DNA from: DASVFB01 sp045806505
GTDB taxonomy: Bacteria; Actinomycetota; Thermoleophilia; Gaiellales; Gaiellaceae
Direction of reading: 5' to 3'
DNA length: 8,451 nt
NCBI GenBank assembly: GCA_045806505.1
Contig: JBJMJE010000138.1
Location: forward strand, 1-8,451
This document shows, in pieces, positions 1 through 7,930 of this stretch. Under the pieces are notes generated by a model. The model was not told the DNA's origin. It ran no database searches and was given only the letters and a program-made list of their open reading frames with translations. A program made the position numbers and the translations under genes. Each line of letters begins with the position of its first letter. The first letter of the stretch is position 1.

Positions 1-1
1 G

Positions 2-1024
2 GGACGGCGGCGTCCGTTCATGCTCGTCGGCCTCGGCCCTATGGGCTTCTGCCTCGCACTGGTGGCGTTCATGCCGAGCCTCTGGTTGATGACGCTGATC
101 CTGCTCGGCTTCTTCTTCGCCTACTACCTCTACGAGCCGCCGTATCGCGGTCTTTACCCCGACCTCCTTCCGCAGGGGCAGTACGGTCGCGCGCAGGGCG
201 TGCAGCACCTCCTGCGGGGAGTCGCGATCGGCGCGGGCCTGATCGGCGGCGGGCTGCTCTTCGACGTGTGGCACCCCGCGCCGTTCCTGATCACGGCGTT
301 CGGCACGGTCGCCGCCTGCGGCGCCGCGATCATCTTCGTCCGCGAGCCGCCGGCCGCGACGAACCGCGCCTTCGAAGGCGTGCACGCGTACGTATCGCAC
401 AGCCTGCGCATCCTGCGCTCGGAGCCGGACGTGCGGCGCTTCCTCGTCTGCAACTCCGCGTGGGAGGGAACCTTCGCCGGCGCGAGATTCTTCGTCGTCC
501 TCTACATCACGCAGGGGCTCGGCGAGTCGGTGAGCGTCAGTACGGCGGTGCTTGCGACGGTCGCCGCCGGCTACGTGCTGGCGGCGGCGTGGGCAGGCTG
601 GGTCGGCGACCGGGTCGGGCTCGCGCGCGTCATCTACTACTGCTCGTTCCTCTACGGCGGCGGCATGCTCGTCGCCGGGCTCGCGCAGCAGTGGCACGAC
701 TGGTACCTGGCGCTCATCTTCCCTGTCGCGATCGCGGGAGGTGCGGTCATGACGCTCGCCTGGGGGTTGCTGTTCAAGCTCACCCCGCCGGGGAACCGCG
801 GCACGATCTCCGGCCTCGCGACGACGACGAAGGGCTTCGGCCTGATCATCGGTCCGATCGCGGCAGGAGCGGCGATGGACATCTTCGGCCGCTACTTCGA
901 GTCGACGGACGGCTACCAGCTTCTGTGGCCGCTCCTCTCGGTGCCGATCCTGGCGGTGATCCCGCTCGTGCGGAAGCTCTACTGCGTGGAGCTCAGTGAC
1001 AGGGCGAGGCGCCAGGCCGGTTGA
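2..1024 (+). CDS. MFS transporter of GPH/SLC45-like type, 5'-truncated by window edge
   Basis: This is an integral membrane carrier of the major facilitator superfamily, probably a proton-coupled symporter; the substrate cannot be read from the sequence. The frame is already open at base 2 and begins G-R-R-R-P-F-M. That is the basic cytoplasmic loop between TM2 and TM3 (end of MFS motif A, DxxGRRRPF), so TM1-2 lie upstream and the ATG at 20 is not the true start. Visible are several hydrophobic helices and a Y-E-P-P-Y-R-G-L-Y-P-D-L-L-P segment followed by G-R-A-Q-G. Such PYRxLxPDLxP...GRxxG segments are characteristic of the glycoside-pentoside-hexuronide/sucrose carrier type. A second loop, G-D-R-V-G-L-A-R, matches motif A of the C-terminal half, and a G-N-R-G-T-I-S-G-L-A stretch is present. 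The gene ends TGA at 1022-1024 and overlaps the convergent gene's stop by 32 bp. The MFS call is firm; the sugar-type substrate is inference. Confidence 0.88.
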   Translation, partial: GRRRPFMLVGLGPMGFCLALVAFMPSLWLMTLILLGFFFAYYLYEPPYRGLYPDLLPQGQYGRAQGVQHLLRGVAIGAGLIGGGLLFDVWHPAPFLITAFGTVAACGAAIIFVREPPAATNRAFEGVHAYVSHSLRILRSEPDVRRFLVCNSAWEGTFAGARFFVVLYITQGLGESVSVSTAVLATVAAGYVLAAAWAGWVGDRVGLARVIYYCSFLYGGGMLVAGLAQQWHDWYLALIFPVAIAGGAVMTLAWGLLFKLTPPGNRGTISGLATTTKGFGLIIGPIAAGAAMDIFGRYFESTDGYQLLWPLLSVPILAVIPLVRKLYCVELSDRARRQAG

Positions 1025-1451
1025 GGCCGAAGCCCCAGAGCTTGCCGCCGTACACGTAGAACACCGTCGTCACGGAACCGTGCGTGAGTACGCGCGCCTC
1101 GTACGACCCGCAGGGAATGGTGACGAGCGCGCCCCAGCGGCCGGTGATCGCCGGCGCAGCCGCGCCGAGCGTGAGCCTTCCCGCGTGCCAGCCGTCGGGC
1201 TTCCAGAGCGTCCAGACGGCGTCGACTTGGCCTTTGCGGAAACGAACGGCGGCGCCCTCGGCGTGGAACTCGTCGTAGTTGAAGTACCACGTCGTCCGCG
1301 TGCAGTTCCGGCAGCGGCCGTAGTTCGTGCCCCACGCTCGCTCGACCTGTGGCTGCGTCATGCCGAGCTGGATGCCGCCGAGGCTGCGCCCCGAGACGAG
1401 AACGCCGTGCTGCGGCAAGGCGAGGGCGAGCGCGACGGCGAGCAGCGACAT
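993..1451 (-). CDS. small exported protein with two BamE/SmpA-like halves
   Basis: A 152-residue protein with no assigned function. It starts at ATG 1451-1449 with a hydrophobic N-terminus (MSLLAVALALALPQHG), probably a short signal peptide although no basic residue precedes the core. Residues 22-41 read R-S-L-G-G-I-Q-L-G-M-T-Q-P-Q-V-E-R-A-W-G. This 'GIxLGMTxxQVxxxWG' opening is typical of the BamE/SmpA/BLIP-like fold. A weaker second copy occurs at 91-107 (G-R-L-T-L-G-A-A-A-P-A-I-T-G-R-W-G). Each half then shows Cys, aromatic strands and a basic/Gly turn (VRFRKGQVDAVWTL around 69-82; VFYVYGGKLWGFGL around 130-143). Cysteines at 47, 50, 114 and 151 could form disulfides or a metal site. It is divergent from the cupin across 24 bp and convergent with the MFS gene. 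In an actinobacterium a true Bam-complex role is unlikely, so 'BamE-like' describes the fold only. The upstream open frame to 2165 is antisense to the cupin and kinase and was not used. Confidence 0.75.
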   Translation of the reverse strand: MSLLAVALALALPQHGVLVSGRSLGGIQLGMTQPQVERAWGTNYGRCRNCTRTTWYFNYDEFHAEGAAVRFRKGQVDAVWTLWKPDGWHAGRLTLGAAAPAITGRWGALVTIPCGSYEARVLTHGSVTTVFYVYGGKLWGFGLNRPGASPCH

Positions 1452-1457
1452 GCATCG

Positions 1458-1463
1458 AAGATA
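1458..1463 (-). promoter_or_regulatory. putative -10 box of a leaderless promoter for the BamE-like gene
   Basis: Reading the minus strand, TATCTT lies exactly six bases before the ATG at 1451. A sigma-70-type -10 hexamer at that distance puts +1 on the A of the start codon, the geometry of a leaderless transcript. No Shine-Dalgarno sequence precedes the ATG, which agrees. No good -35 is seen; TTGAAG at 1489-1484 is 20 bp away, longer than usual. It directly abuts the candidate -10 of the divergent cupin gene. Confidence 0.5.
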
Positions 1464-1469
1464 GAGAAT
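1464..1469 (+). promoter_or_regulatory. putative -10 box of a leaderless promoter for the cupin gene
   Basis: GAGAAT ends six bases before the GTG at 1476, again placing +1 on the first base of the start codon. It keeps the two most conserved -10 positions (A2 and T6) but lacks the first T, so it is weaker than its divergent partner. TAGAGA at 1462-1467 is an alternative. No convincing -35 or Shine-Dalgarno sequence is visible. The upstream promoter region would lie inside the neighbouring coding sequence. Confidence 0.35.
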
Positions 1470-1475
1470 CGGGAC

Positions 1476-1940
1476 GTGGACGTCTTCAACCTCTTCGGCG
1501 AGCACGAATGGGACAACGAGCAGGAGCGCGACGGCTACCGGCACCGCGCCGCGGCGATCGGGCCTCGGCTGGGAGGCGCGCTCCTCGGCGGGAGCCTGTA
1601 CGAGCTGCCGCCGGGCGAGTCGACGTGGCCGTACCACTACGAGCACGGCTCCGAGGAGTGGCTGCTCGTGGTCGCGGGACGGCCGACGCTGCGCACGCCC
1701 GACGGCGAGCGGCAGCTCGATCCCGGCGACGTCGCCGTCTTCGCCGAGGGGCCGGTCGGCGCTCACAAGGTGACGAACTCCACGGACGAGGTCGTACGCG
1801 TCGTCATCTTCGCGTCGAAGTCGCCGTTCGCAGTCGTCGCGTACCCCGACAGCGGCAAGGTCGGTCTCTGGACTCGCGAGGACGGCTACGTCGGGCTCGT
1901 GCGCGACGAGCCGAAGCTCGACTACTGGGACGGCGAGTGA
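1476..1940 (+). CDS. single-domain cupin protein, probably metal-binding
   Basis: A 154-residue soluble protein of the small cupin family (conserved beta-barrel), whose substrate is unknown. The GTG at 1476 was chosen because the matching protein begins at M-D-V-F-N-L-F-G-E-H; the frame is open further upstream, but only antisense to the BamE-like gene. Cupin motif 1 is at about 52-68 (P-Y-H-Y-E-H-G-S-E-E-W-L-L-V-V-A-G), giving metal-ligand candidates His54, His57 and Glu61 and the closing Gly68. The His pair is spaced HxxH rather than the classic HxH. Motif 2 is at about 84-101 (G-D-V-A-V-F-A-E-G-P-V-G-A-H-K-V-T-N) with His97. The C-terminal tail of about 35 residues (PDSGKVGLWTREDGY onward) extends past the barrel and is acidic/aromatic. 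Proteins of this build are often annotated as sugar isomerase-like or dioxygenase-like cupins without proof. The 3' end overlaps the convergent kinase gene by 19 bp. Confidence 0.85.
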   Translation: MDVFNLFGEHEWDNEQERDGYRHRAAAIGPRLGGALLGGSLYELPPGESTWPYHYEHGSEEWLLVVAGRPTLRTPDGERQLDPGDVAVFAEGPVGAHKVTNSTDEVVRVVIFASKSPFAVVAYPDSGKVGLWTREDGYVGLVRDEPKLDYWDGE

Positions 1941-2473
1941 CGCACCGTTAGTTCCGCCAGCCAGCGGTCGACGTCCCGCTGGGTGCGCAGGCGGACGACC
2001 TCGAGGCGCGGCAGTGCGGCGAAGCGCGCGGGCCACTCGCGGCGGTGGCGGAAGTGCGCCTTCAGCGTCCAGAGGAAGAGCGAGTCGCGCGAGAAGAACG
2101 TGTTGCGGAAGGTCTCGCGGTTCTTCGCCGTCCACAGCTCCTCGCGCGTGCGGATCCGCCGCCACGTCCTGCTCCAGATGCGGCGCAGGCAGACGCGCAA
2201 CGGCAGGTCGAGCCAGACGAGCAGCTCCGCGCGCTCGAGCACGACCGAGCCCAGGGAGCCTGTGTAGTTGCCGTCGGCGACCCAGCCGTCGAGGACGTCG
2301 AGCGTCTCGGCCACGCGGCGCCGGAACTCTTCCTTCGGCGGTGTGCTCCAGTTCGGCCCGTGGAACAGGTCGTCGAGCTCGATGTGCGGGAGGTCGAGCC
2401 GCGCCGCGATCGCGCGACTGACCGTCGTCTTGCCCGAGCCCGAGTCGCCGGCGACGCTGATGCGCGCAGGCAT
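1922..2473 (-). CDS. P-loop nucleotide kinase-like protein (AAA_18 / adenylate kinase-related)
   Basis: A 183-residue P-loop protein. The Walker A motif is G9-D-S-G-S-G-K15-T16, immediately after the first beta strand (A-R-I-S-V-A). An acidic segment follows (I-E-L-D-D-L-F-H at 31-38), at the place where small kinases bind the acceptor. V-A-D-G-N-Y at 65-70 and L-V-W-L-D-L-P at 85-91 are the later core strands. An Arg-rich lid follows (about 96-130), including N-R-E-T-F-R-N-T-F-F-S-R-D-S-L, a signature of the small kinases labelled 'topology modulation/FlaR-like' or 'adenylate kinase' in databases. The expected reaction is phosphoryl transfer from ATP; the acceptor is unknown. It is the last gene of the minus-strand operon, starting at ATG 2473 only 6 bp after the glutaryl-CoA dehydrogenase stop, with no clear Shine-Dalgarno sequence. 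The length is normal for the family. It overlaps the convergent cupin by 19 bp. Confidence 0.82.
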   Translation of the reverse strand: MPARISVAGDSGSGKTTVSRAIAARLDLPHIELDDLFHGPNWSTPPKEEFRRRVAETLDVLDGWVADGNYTGSLGSVVLERAELLVWLDLPLRVCLRRIWSRTWRRIRTREELWTAKNRETFRNTFFSRDSLFLWTLKAHFRHRREWPARFAALPRLEVVRLRTQRDVDRWLAELTVRHSPSQ

Positions 2474-2479
2474 CCGGCT

Positions 2480-3664
<1,185 letters not shown>

Positions 3665-3673
3665 GCGTTGAGC

Positions 3674-4909
3674 CTACCGCTGGTCGCGCACCCAGGCACC
3701 GACGAGTCCGCGGTGCCGCTCGATCATCGCCTCGTGCTCGTGCGCCGGGAAGACCGCCGTCACGCTGTCGACGAGCAACCGGTCGAAATCCGGCGACGCG
3801 AAGTATTCGAGCGCGAGCTCGTCGACGTGCGCGAGCTCGCGCGCGCAGAACTCCTCGTACTCCGCCACCTGCAGGAACGCGTCGGCGAGCTTGCGGTACT
3901 CGTCGAGCTTCTCCTCGTACGACAGGTCATCGCGGTCACCGACGGCGAAGTAGTCGCGCGTGTTCTGCGAGATGCGCATCCGCCGGTCGGTCGCGACGCA
4001 GAACGCAGCCCATTTGACGAGCGTCTTGATCGCCCACGGAAAGTAGTAATGGAGTGACGTCAACGCGACGTCCGGCGACGCGTTCGCATAGTCGATCGGA
4101 TGCACGTCGCCGCGCTTGACGAGCGTCTCGCACGAGTTGAACTCCCAGCGGAAGAACGCGTTCACGAGCCGCGAGATCGTCACCACCTCACGCCCGACCT
4201 CCGGCGTCAGGAAGCCGTGCTTCACCGTGTAGCGCTCGTGCATCGGCGCGTCGGGGCTGAAGTGGAGCGACATCGTCTCGGCGCCGATCGAGAGCGAGCG
4301 CACGAAGACGTCGAAATCCACGGCGGCCTGCAGGTGCATCAGGCGCTCGCCGGACTCGTCGTAGCGCGCCTGCAGCTCATCCCCCGAGTTGACGCGCGTG
4401 ACGCCGACCCACTGGCCGCCGTCGAACGGCTTCATGTAGAGCGGGTAGCCGATCTGCTCGCCGATCTCACGCAGGTCGAACGGCGCGTTGTACTTCGACG
4501 CGACGTCTGCGAACTTCGATTTCATGTAGTCGAAACGCGGGAGCGGCGTAGGCGACTTGTGCGGCACCATCCACGTCGCGGGCACCTTCAGGCCGAGGCG
4601 CATCATGGCGACGTAAGCGGAGTGCTTTTCCATCGCCTGGAACGTGAACGGGTTGTTCAGCAGGTAGACGTCGTCCATCAGGCTGATCTTCTTCAGCCAT
4701 TCGCGCGGCAGGTCGTACCACCACGCGAGCCGGTCGATGACGAGCGAGTAGCGCGGCTTCGCGCGCAGGTCGAACGGCTCGTTGAAGATGCGCTCCGTCG
4801 CGAGCTCGCGCCCCGCCACCGGACCGAGCCGCGACACGAGCGCCTCGAACGCGTTGGGCCAGTCTTCCTCCGTACCGAGCAGCAGGCCGATCAAACAAGC
4901 ATCAGACAA
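3674..4909 (-). CDS. ATP-grasp ligase-fold protein of unknown substrate
   Basis: A 411-residue soluble protein with ATP-grasp features. L-L-N-N-P-F-T-F-Q-A-M-E-K (83-95) followed by A-M-M-R-L-G-L-K-V-P-A-T-W (101-113) is the usual entry to the ATP-grasp fold (NNP...K...L...GxxVPxT). I-G-Y-P-L-Y-M-K160-P-F-D-G-G-Q-W-V-G-V (153-170) supplies the ATP-contacting Lys and a glycine loop. W-E256-F-N258 and H-P-I-D273-Y-A-N-A-S-P-D280 are likely Mg/ATP ligands in the catalytic lobe. The family activates a carboxylate as acylphosphate and joins it to an amine, thiol or hydroxyl; nothing here reveals the substrate. N- and C-terminal extensions (1-80, 310-411) are not recognised; the latter is acidic and helical. 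The start is uncertain: TTG at 4909 overlaps the upstream esterase stop by 8 bp, TTG at 4894 also fits, and neither has a Shine-Dalgarno sequence, so translational coupling is likely. The gene lies between a COG4947-type esterase and the glutaryl-CoA dehydrogenase. A divergent nucleotide-binding protein without ligase activity is possible. Confidence 0.8.
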   Translation of the reverse strand: MSDACLIGLLLGTEEDWPNAFEALVSRLGPVAGRELATERIFNEPFDLRAKPRYSLVIDRLAWWYDLPREWLKKISLMDDVYLLNNPFTFQAMEKHSAYVAMMRLGLKVPATWMVPHKSPTPLPRFDYMKSKFADVASKYNAPFDLREIGEQIGYPLYMKPFDGGQWVGVTRVNSGDELQARYDESGERLMHLQAAVDFDVFVRSLSIGAETMSLHFSPDAPMHERYTVKHGFLTPEVGREVVTISRLVNAFFRWEFNSCETLVKRGDVHPIDYANASPDVALTSLHYYFPWAIKTLVKWAAFCVATDRRMRISQNTRDYFAVGDRDDLSYEEKLDEYRKLADAFLQVAEYEEFCARELAHVDELALEYFASPDFDRLLVDSVTAVFPAHEHEAMIERHRGLVGAWVRDQR

Positions 4910-5618
4910 AGCGGGGGAGATGATGCGCGATCTGCGCGCGCCACGACGGCCAGTCGTGCGGCACGTCGTGTCCCCACAGATCGAGCTCGTGGCGAATCCC
5001 CTTCTCGCCGAGCTGCCACGCGAAGCGTTTTGTCGACTCGAGTGCGCCGGTCGTGTCCTCCCACTGGCCCTGTCCGCACACGAGCAGGAGGGACGCGCGC
5101 GAGCGCAGCCATTCGAGGTGCTCGCCGTCGAGGTGCTGCACGTAGTCCGTCGGATTGTTGAAGTAGACGGCGTCGCCGCGCTCGCCCCAGCCGACGACCG
5201 AGACGTCGTAGACGCCGCTCATGCAGATCGCGAGCGGGAACAGGTCGGCGCGCTTCAGGGTGAAGTTCGCCGCGTGGTACGCGCCGAAGCTCGTGCCCGT
5301 CGTGATGATCTCGCCGCCGGTGTCGTCATGGATGAACGGCGCGACGGCGTCGGTGATCCAGCGCTCGTACTCGCCGTGTCGCCGCGCCCGCTCCTCCAGC
5401 GGCACGTCGTCCGCTCGCCACGTCCACGCGTCGGCGCCGTCGGCGCAGTAGACCTTCACGCGGCCGTCGTCGATCAGCGGCGTGAGCGCGCCGATCATGT
5501 CGTTGTCCTCCCAGTCCCAGCGCTTGCCAAGCTCGGACGGGAAGACGAGCAGCGGACGGCCCCAGTGTCCGTACGCGAGCACGCGCGCGCCGCCCAGCTC
5601 GAGGTCGCGGCGATCCAC
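4902..5618 (-). CDS. alpha/beta-hydrolase, COG4947-type esterase
   Basis: A 238-residue alpha/beta hydrolase. Nucleophile Ser110 lies in G108-T-S-F-G112, followed by A-Y-H-A-A-N-F. The acid is probably Asp188 in G-Q-W-E-D-T. The general base is probably His221 in H-D-V-P-H-D-W-P-S-W-R, a His-Asp-Trp-x-x-Trp-Arg signature shared with esterase D, antigen 85 and enterochelin-esterase proteins. R-P-L-L-V-F-P-S (21-28) begins the central sheet. There is no signal peptide, so it is cytoplasmic. The domain is compact and complete, matching the uncharacterised COG4947 esterase family. The GTG at 5618 was chosen because homology starts there (D-R-R-D-L-E-L-G-G); the in-frame extension to 5789 is antisense-like Arg/Ala-rich filler overlapping the upstream gene. 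The start GTG shares one base with the upstream TAG (TAGTG), indicating translational coupling. The stop overlaps the ATP-grasp start by 8 bp. Natural substrate unknown. Confidence 0.87.
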   Translation of the reverse strand: MDRRDLELGGARVLAYGHWGRPLLVFPSELGKRWDWEDNDMIGALTPLIDDGRVKVYCADGADAWTWRADDVPLEERARRHGEYERWITDAVAPFIHDDTGGEIITTGTSFGAYHAANFTLKRADLFPLAICMSGVYDVSVVGWGERGDAVYFNNPTDYVQHLDGEHLEWLRSRASLLLVCGQGQWEDTTGALESTKRFAWQLGEKGIRHELDLWGHDVPHDWPSWRAQIAHHLPRFV

Positions 5619-5620
5619 TA
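5616..5620 (-). promoter_or_regulatory. TAGTG stop/start overlap coupling the two esterases
   Basis: On the minus strand the stop codon TAG (5620-5618) of the Fes-like esterase shares its G with the GTG start (5618-5616) of the COG4947-type esterase. No independent Shine-Dalgarno sequence is visible, so translation of the second esterase probably depends on termination of the first. Confidence 0.7.
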
Positions 5621-6679
5621 AGTCCAGGCGCGGAGCAGCAGCTCCGCAAGATGCGGATGCATCGCGTCGCGCCACGCGATCCAGTTGTGCGCGTCGCGGT
5701 TCCAGAACGTGTGCACGTCCCAGCCGCGGCGAAGCAGGGCGGCGGCGAGCGCGCGGTTGTTGTCGAGGTTCTCCTCGACGCAGCCGCACGTGATCGTGGC
5801 CGGGATCCGCGGCGCGAAGCCCTTGCGCCCGTGGACTTCGCCGACGAAGCGCGCGATACGCGCGAAGCGGCCGAAGCCGACCTCGTGCATGTCGTAGCGG
5901 CGACGGAAGAAGCTGCCCGACTGCAGGAAGAGGCCGCCGACGAAGCCGGGTGTCCGGAAGTGCGCGTGCAACGCCGCGAGCGCACCGAGGCTCGCGCCCA
6001 TCAACACTGGGGGCCTGTCGGTCGGCGCCTCCGCGATGATCGACCGGTAGATGTCGGCTGCGAGCGCGTTGGCGTACCGCGCCGACGCGGAGTAGGACTC
6101 GTTGCGATCCCCCGCCGGCGGCAGCAGCGCGGCGCGCATCTCCGGCACCTCCCCGAAGTCGACGAGGTGGTCGAGGAGCCGCACGAGCGCCGAGTAGTCC
6201 GCGTACTCGGGCCCGTCGTGGACGAGCAGCAGCGGCAGCGGCCGATCGGGATCGGTGTCCGCGGCCGACCAGAGGAGCGTCGGCAACGTCTGGCTGAGCC
6301 GCAGCGTCTCGAGCGGCAGCTCACGCAGTGTTCCGGGCGCCGCCTCGTCGTCGGAGACCCACTCCGGCTGCTCGTAGCCGGGGAACTCGATCACGCTCTT
6401 GTTGCCGAACGGCCCGGGAGCGCGGAGCGGATTCGTCAGGTCGGCGGTGACGCTCACGCGGCCGGTGCGGTACGTGAACTCGAGGAGGTACTCGAGCCGG
6501 TCCGCGCCGGCGGGACGGGGGTACGTGAGGCGCCAGGCGCCCTCATCAGCGTGGAACTCCACCCGGCGGGGCCGCCGCAGCTCGTGGAGGAGCGCTACGC
6601 CGCGGAGGGCGGGGTCGGTCACCTCGAACTCCACCGCCTCCTCGGTGACGAGTGGGCCCGCCAGGCGCTCGACGCTCAC
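5618..6679 (-). CDS. enterochelin esterase (Fes)-like alpha/beta hydrolase
   Basis: A 353-residue protein. The first about 100 residues look like the beta-sandwich N-domain of Fes-type esterases (L-L-H-E-L-R-R-P-R-R-V-E-F, then a Y-L-L-E-F strand). The catalytic domain has L-P-L-L-L-V-H-D-G-P-E-Y (148-159), nucleophile Ser230 in G228-A-S-L-G232, an acid in the V-E-E-N-L-D-N-N-R region (E302 or E303), and His331 in A-H-N-W-I-A-W-R-D, the Fes/esterase-D His-x-Trp-x-x-Trp-Arg signature. The expected reaction is ester (or lactone) hydrolysis; no siderophore genes are nearby, so a true enterochelin substrate is not supported. The GTG at 6679 was chosen over the TTG at 6712 because a -10 box lies six bases before it and homology begins at about V-S-V-E-R-L. 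This is the first gene of the minus-strand operon; its stop TAG overlaps the next start by one base. No signal peptide is seen. Confidence 0.85.
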   Translation of the reverse strand: MSVERLAGPLVTEEAVEFEVTDPALRGVALLHELRRPRRVEFHADEGAWRLTYPRPAGADRLEYLLEFTYRTGRVSVTADLTNPLRAPGPFGNKSVIEFPGYEQPEWVSDDEAAPGTLRELPLETLRLSQTLPTLLWSAADTDPDRPLPLLLVHDGPEYADYSALVRLLDHLVDFGEVPEMRAALLPPAGDRNESYSASARYANALAADIYRSIIAEAPTDRPPVLMGASLGALAALHAHFRTPGFVGGLFLQSGSFFRRRYDMHEVGFGRFARIARFVGEVHGRKGFAPRIPATITCGCVEENLDNNRALAAALLRRGWDVHTFWNRDAHNWIAWRDAMHPHLAELLLRAWT

Positions 6680-6685
6680 CGGCCG

Positions 6686-6691
6686 AGCATA
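6686..6691 (-). promoter_or_regulatory. putative -10 box of a leaderless promoter for the esterase/ATP-grasp operon
   Basis: TATGCT on the minus strand ends six bases before the GTG at 6679, which puts +1 on the first base of the start codon. The same spacing occurs at the BamE-like gene. A weak -35 candidate, TTTGCC, lies 16 bp upstream (6713-6708). No Shine-Dalgarno sequence is present. This box supports the GTG as the operon's first start codon. Confidence 0.45.
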
Positions 6692-6720
6692 GACACCGTT
6701 TCGCCGCGGCAAACGACGGC

Positions 6721-6726
6721 TAGACT
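6721..6726 (+). promoter_or_regulatory. weak candidate -10 box for the divergent acyl-CoA dehydrogenase
   Basis: TAGACT keeps the conserved TA...T positions and would place +1 near 6733, inside the first palindrome arm, leaving a leader of about 16 bases. A repressor on the palindrome would then cover the transcription start. No clear -35 is found 16-18 bp upstream, and the leader has no Shine-Dalgarno sequence, so this is tentative. Confidence 0.3.
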
Positions 6727-6727
6727 G

Positions 6728-6747
6728 TTGACTGACTGGTCAGTCAA
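6728..6747. promoter_or_regulatory. 20-bp palindromic operator, TetR-family type
   Basis: Two perfect 9-base arms, TTGACTGAC and GTCAGTCAA, flank a 2-base centre (TG). Each arm contains the TGAC repeat common in operators of TetR-family regulators of fatty-acid and acyl-CoA genes; naming the family is inference. It ends one base before the ATG of the acyl-CoA dehydrogenase and lies 37 bp from the candidate -10 box of the divergent esterase operon, so it could block the former directly and may influence the latter. No TetR gene lies in the window, so the regulator must be encoded elsewhere. Confidence 0.72.
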
Positions 6748-6748
6748 T

Positions 6749-7926
<1,178 letters not shown>

Positions 7927-7930
<4 letters not shown>

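Noticed and set aside
20..22. ATG at 20 as the MFS start
   Set aside because: The preceding codons encode G-R-R-R-P-F of the conserved TM2-TM3 loop, so the gene begins outside the window.
996..1475. Upstream extension of the cupin frame
   Set aside because: It is antisense to the BamE-like gene; the cupin fold needs none of it and the GTG at 1476 fits the family N-terminus.
1452..2165. Upstream extension of the BamE-like frame to 2165
   Set aside because: It covers the cupin and kinase genes on the opposite or another frame and would bury the hydrophobic signal-like segment in the middle of the protein.
2416..2423. GACTGACC, a half-site like the palindrome at 6728-6747
   Set aside because: There is no matching second arm, and it lies in codons just after the kinase Walker A motif; most likely chance.
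3665..4909. Graspetide/pearlin-type peptide-modifying system around the ATP-grasp gene
   Set aside because: No short precursor-peptide frame or scaffold repeat fits; the gaps around the gene are 9 bp or overlapping, and the ligase motifs are not specifically of the graspetide type.
4100..5621. Long plus-strand frames (4100-5161, 4782-5621)
   Set aside because: They are antisense shadows of the ATP-grasp gene and COG4947-type esterase with no recognisable domain.
6728..6733. TTGACT as a -35 element for the acyl-CoA dehydrogenase
   Set aside because: A -10 at normal spacing would fall inside the coding sequence at about 6751, where no TAnnnT is present; the hexamer is better explained as part of the palindrome.
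5651..6748. In-frame upstream extension of the acyl-CoA dehydrogenase (about 366 codons)
   Set aside because: The stretch is antisense to the Fes-like esterase and low in complexity; dehydrogenase homology starts at the ATG at 6749, right after the palindrome.
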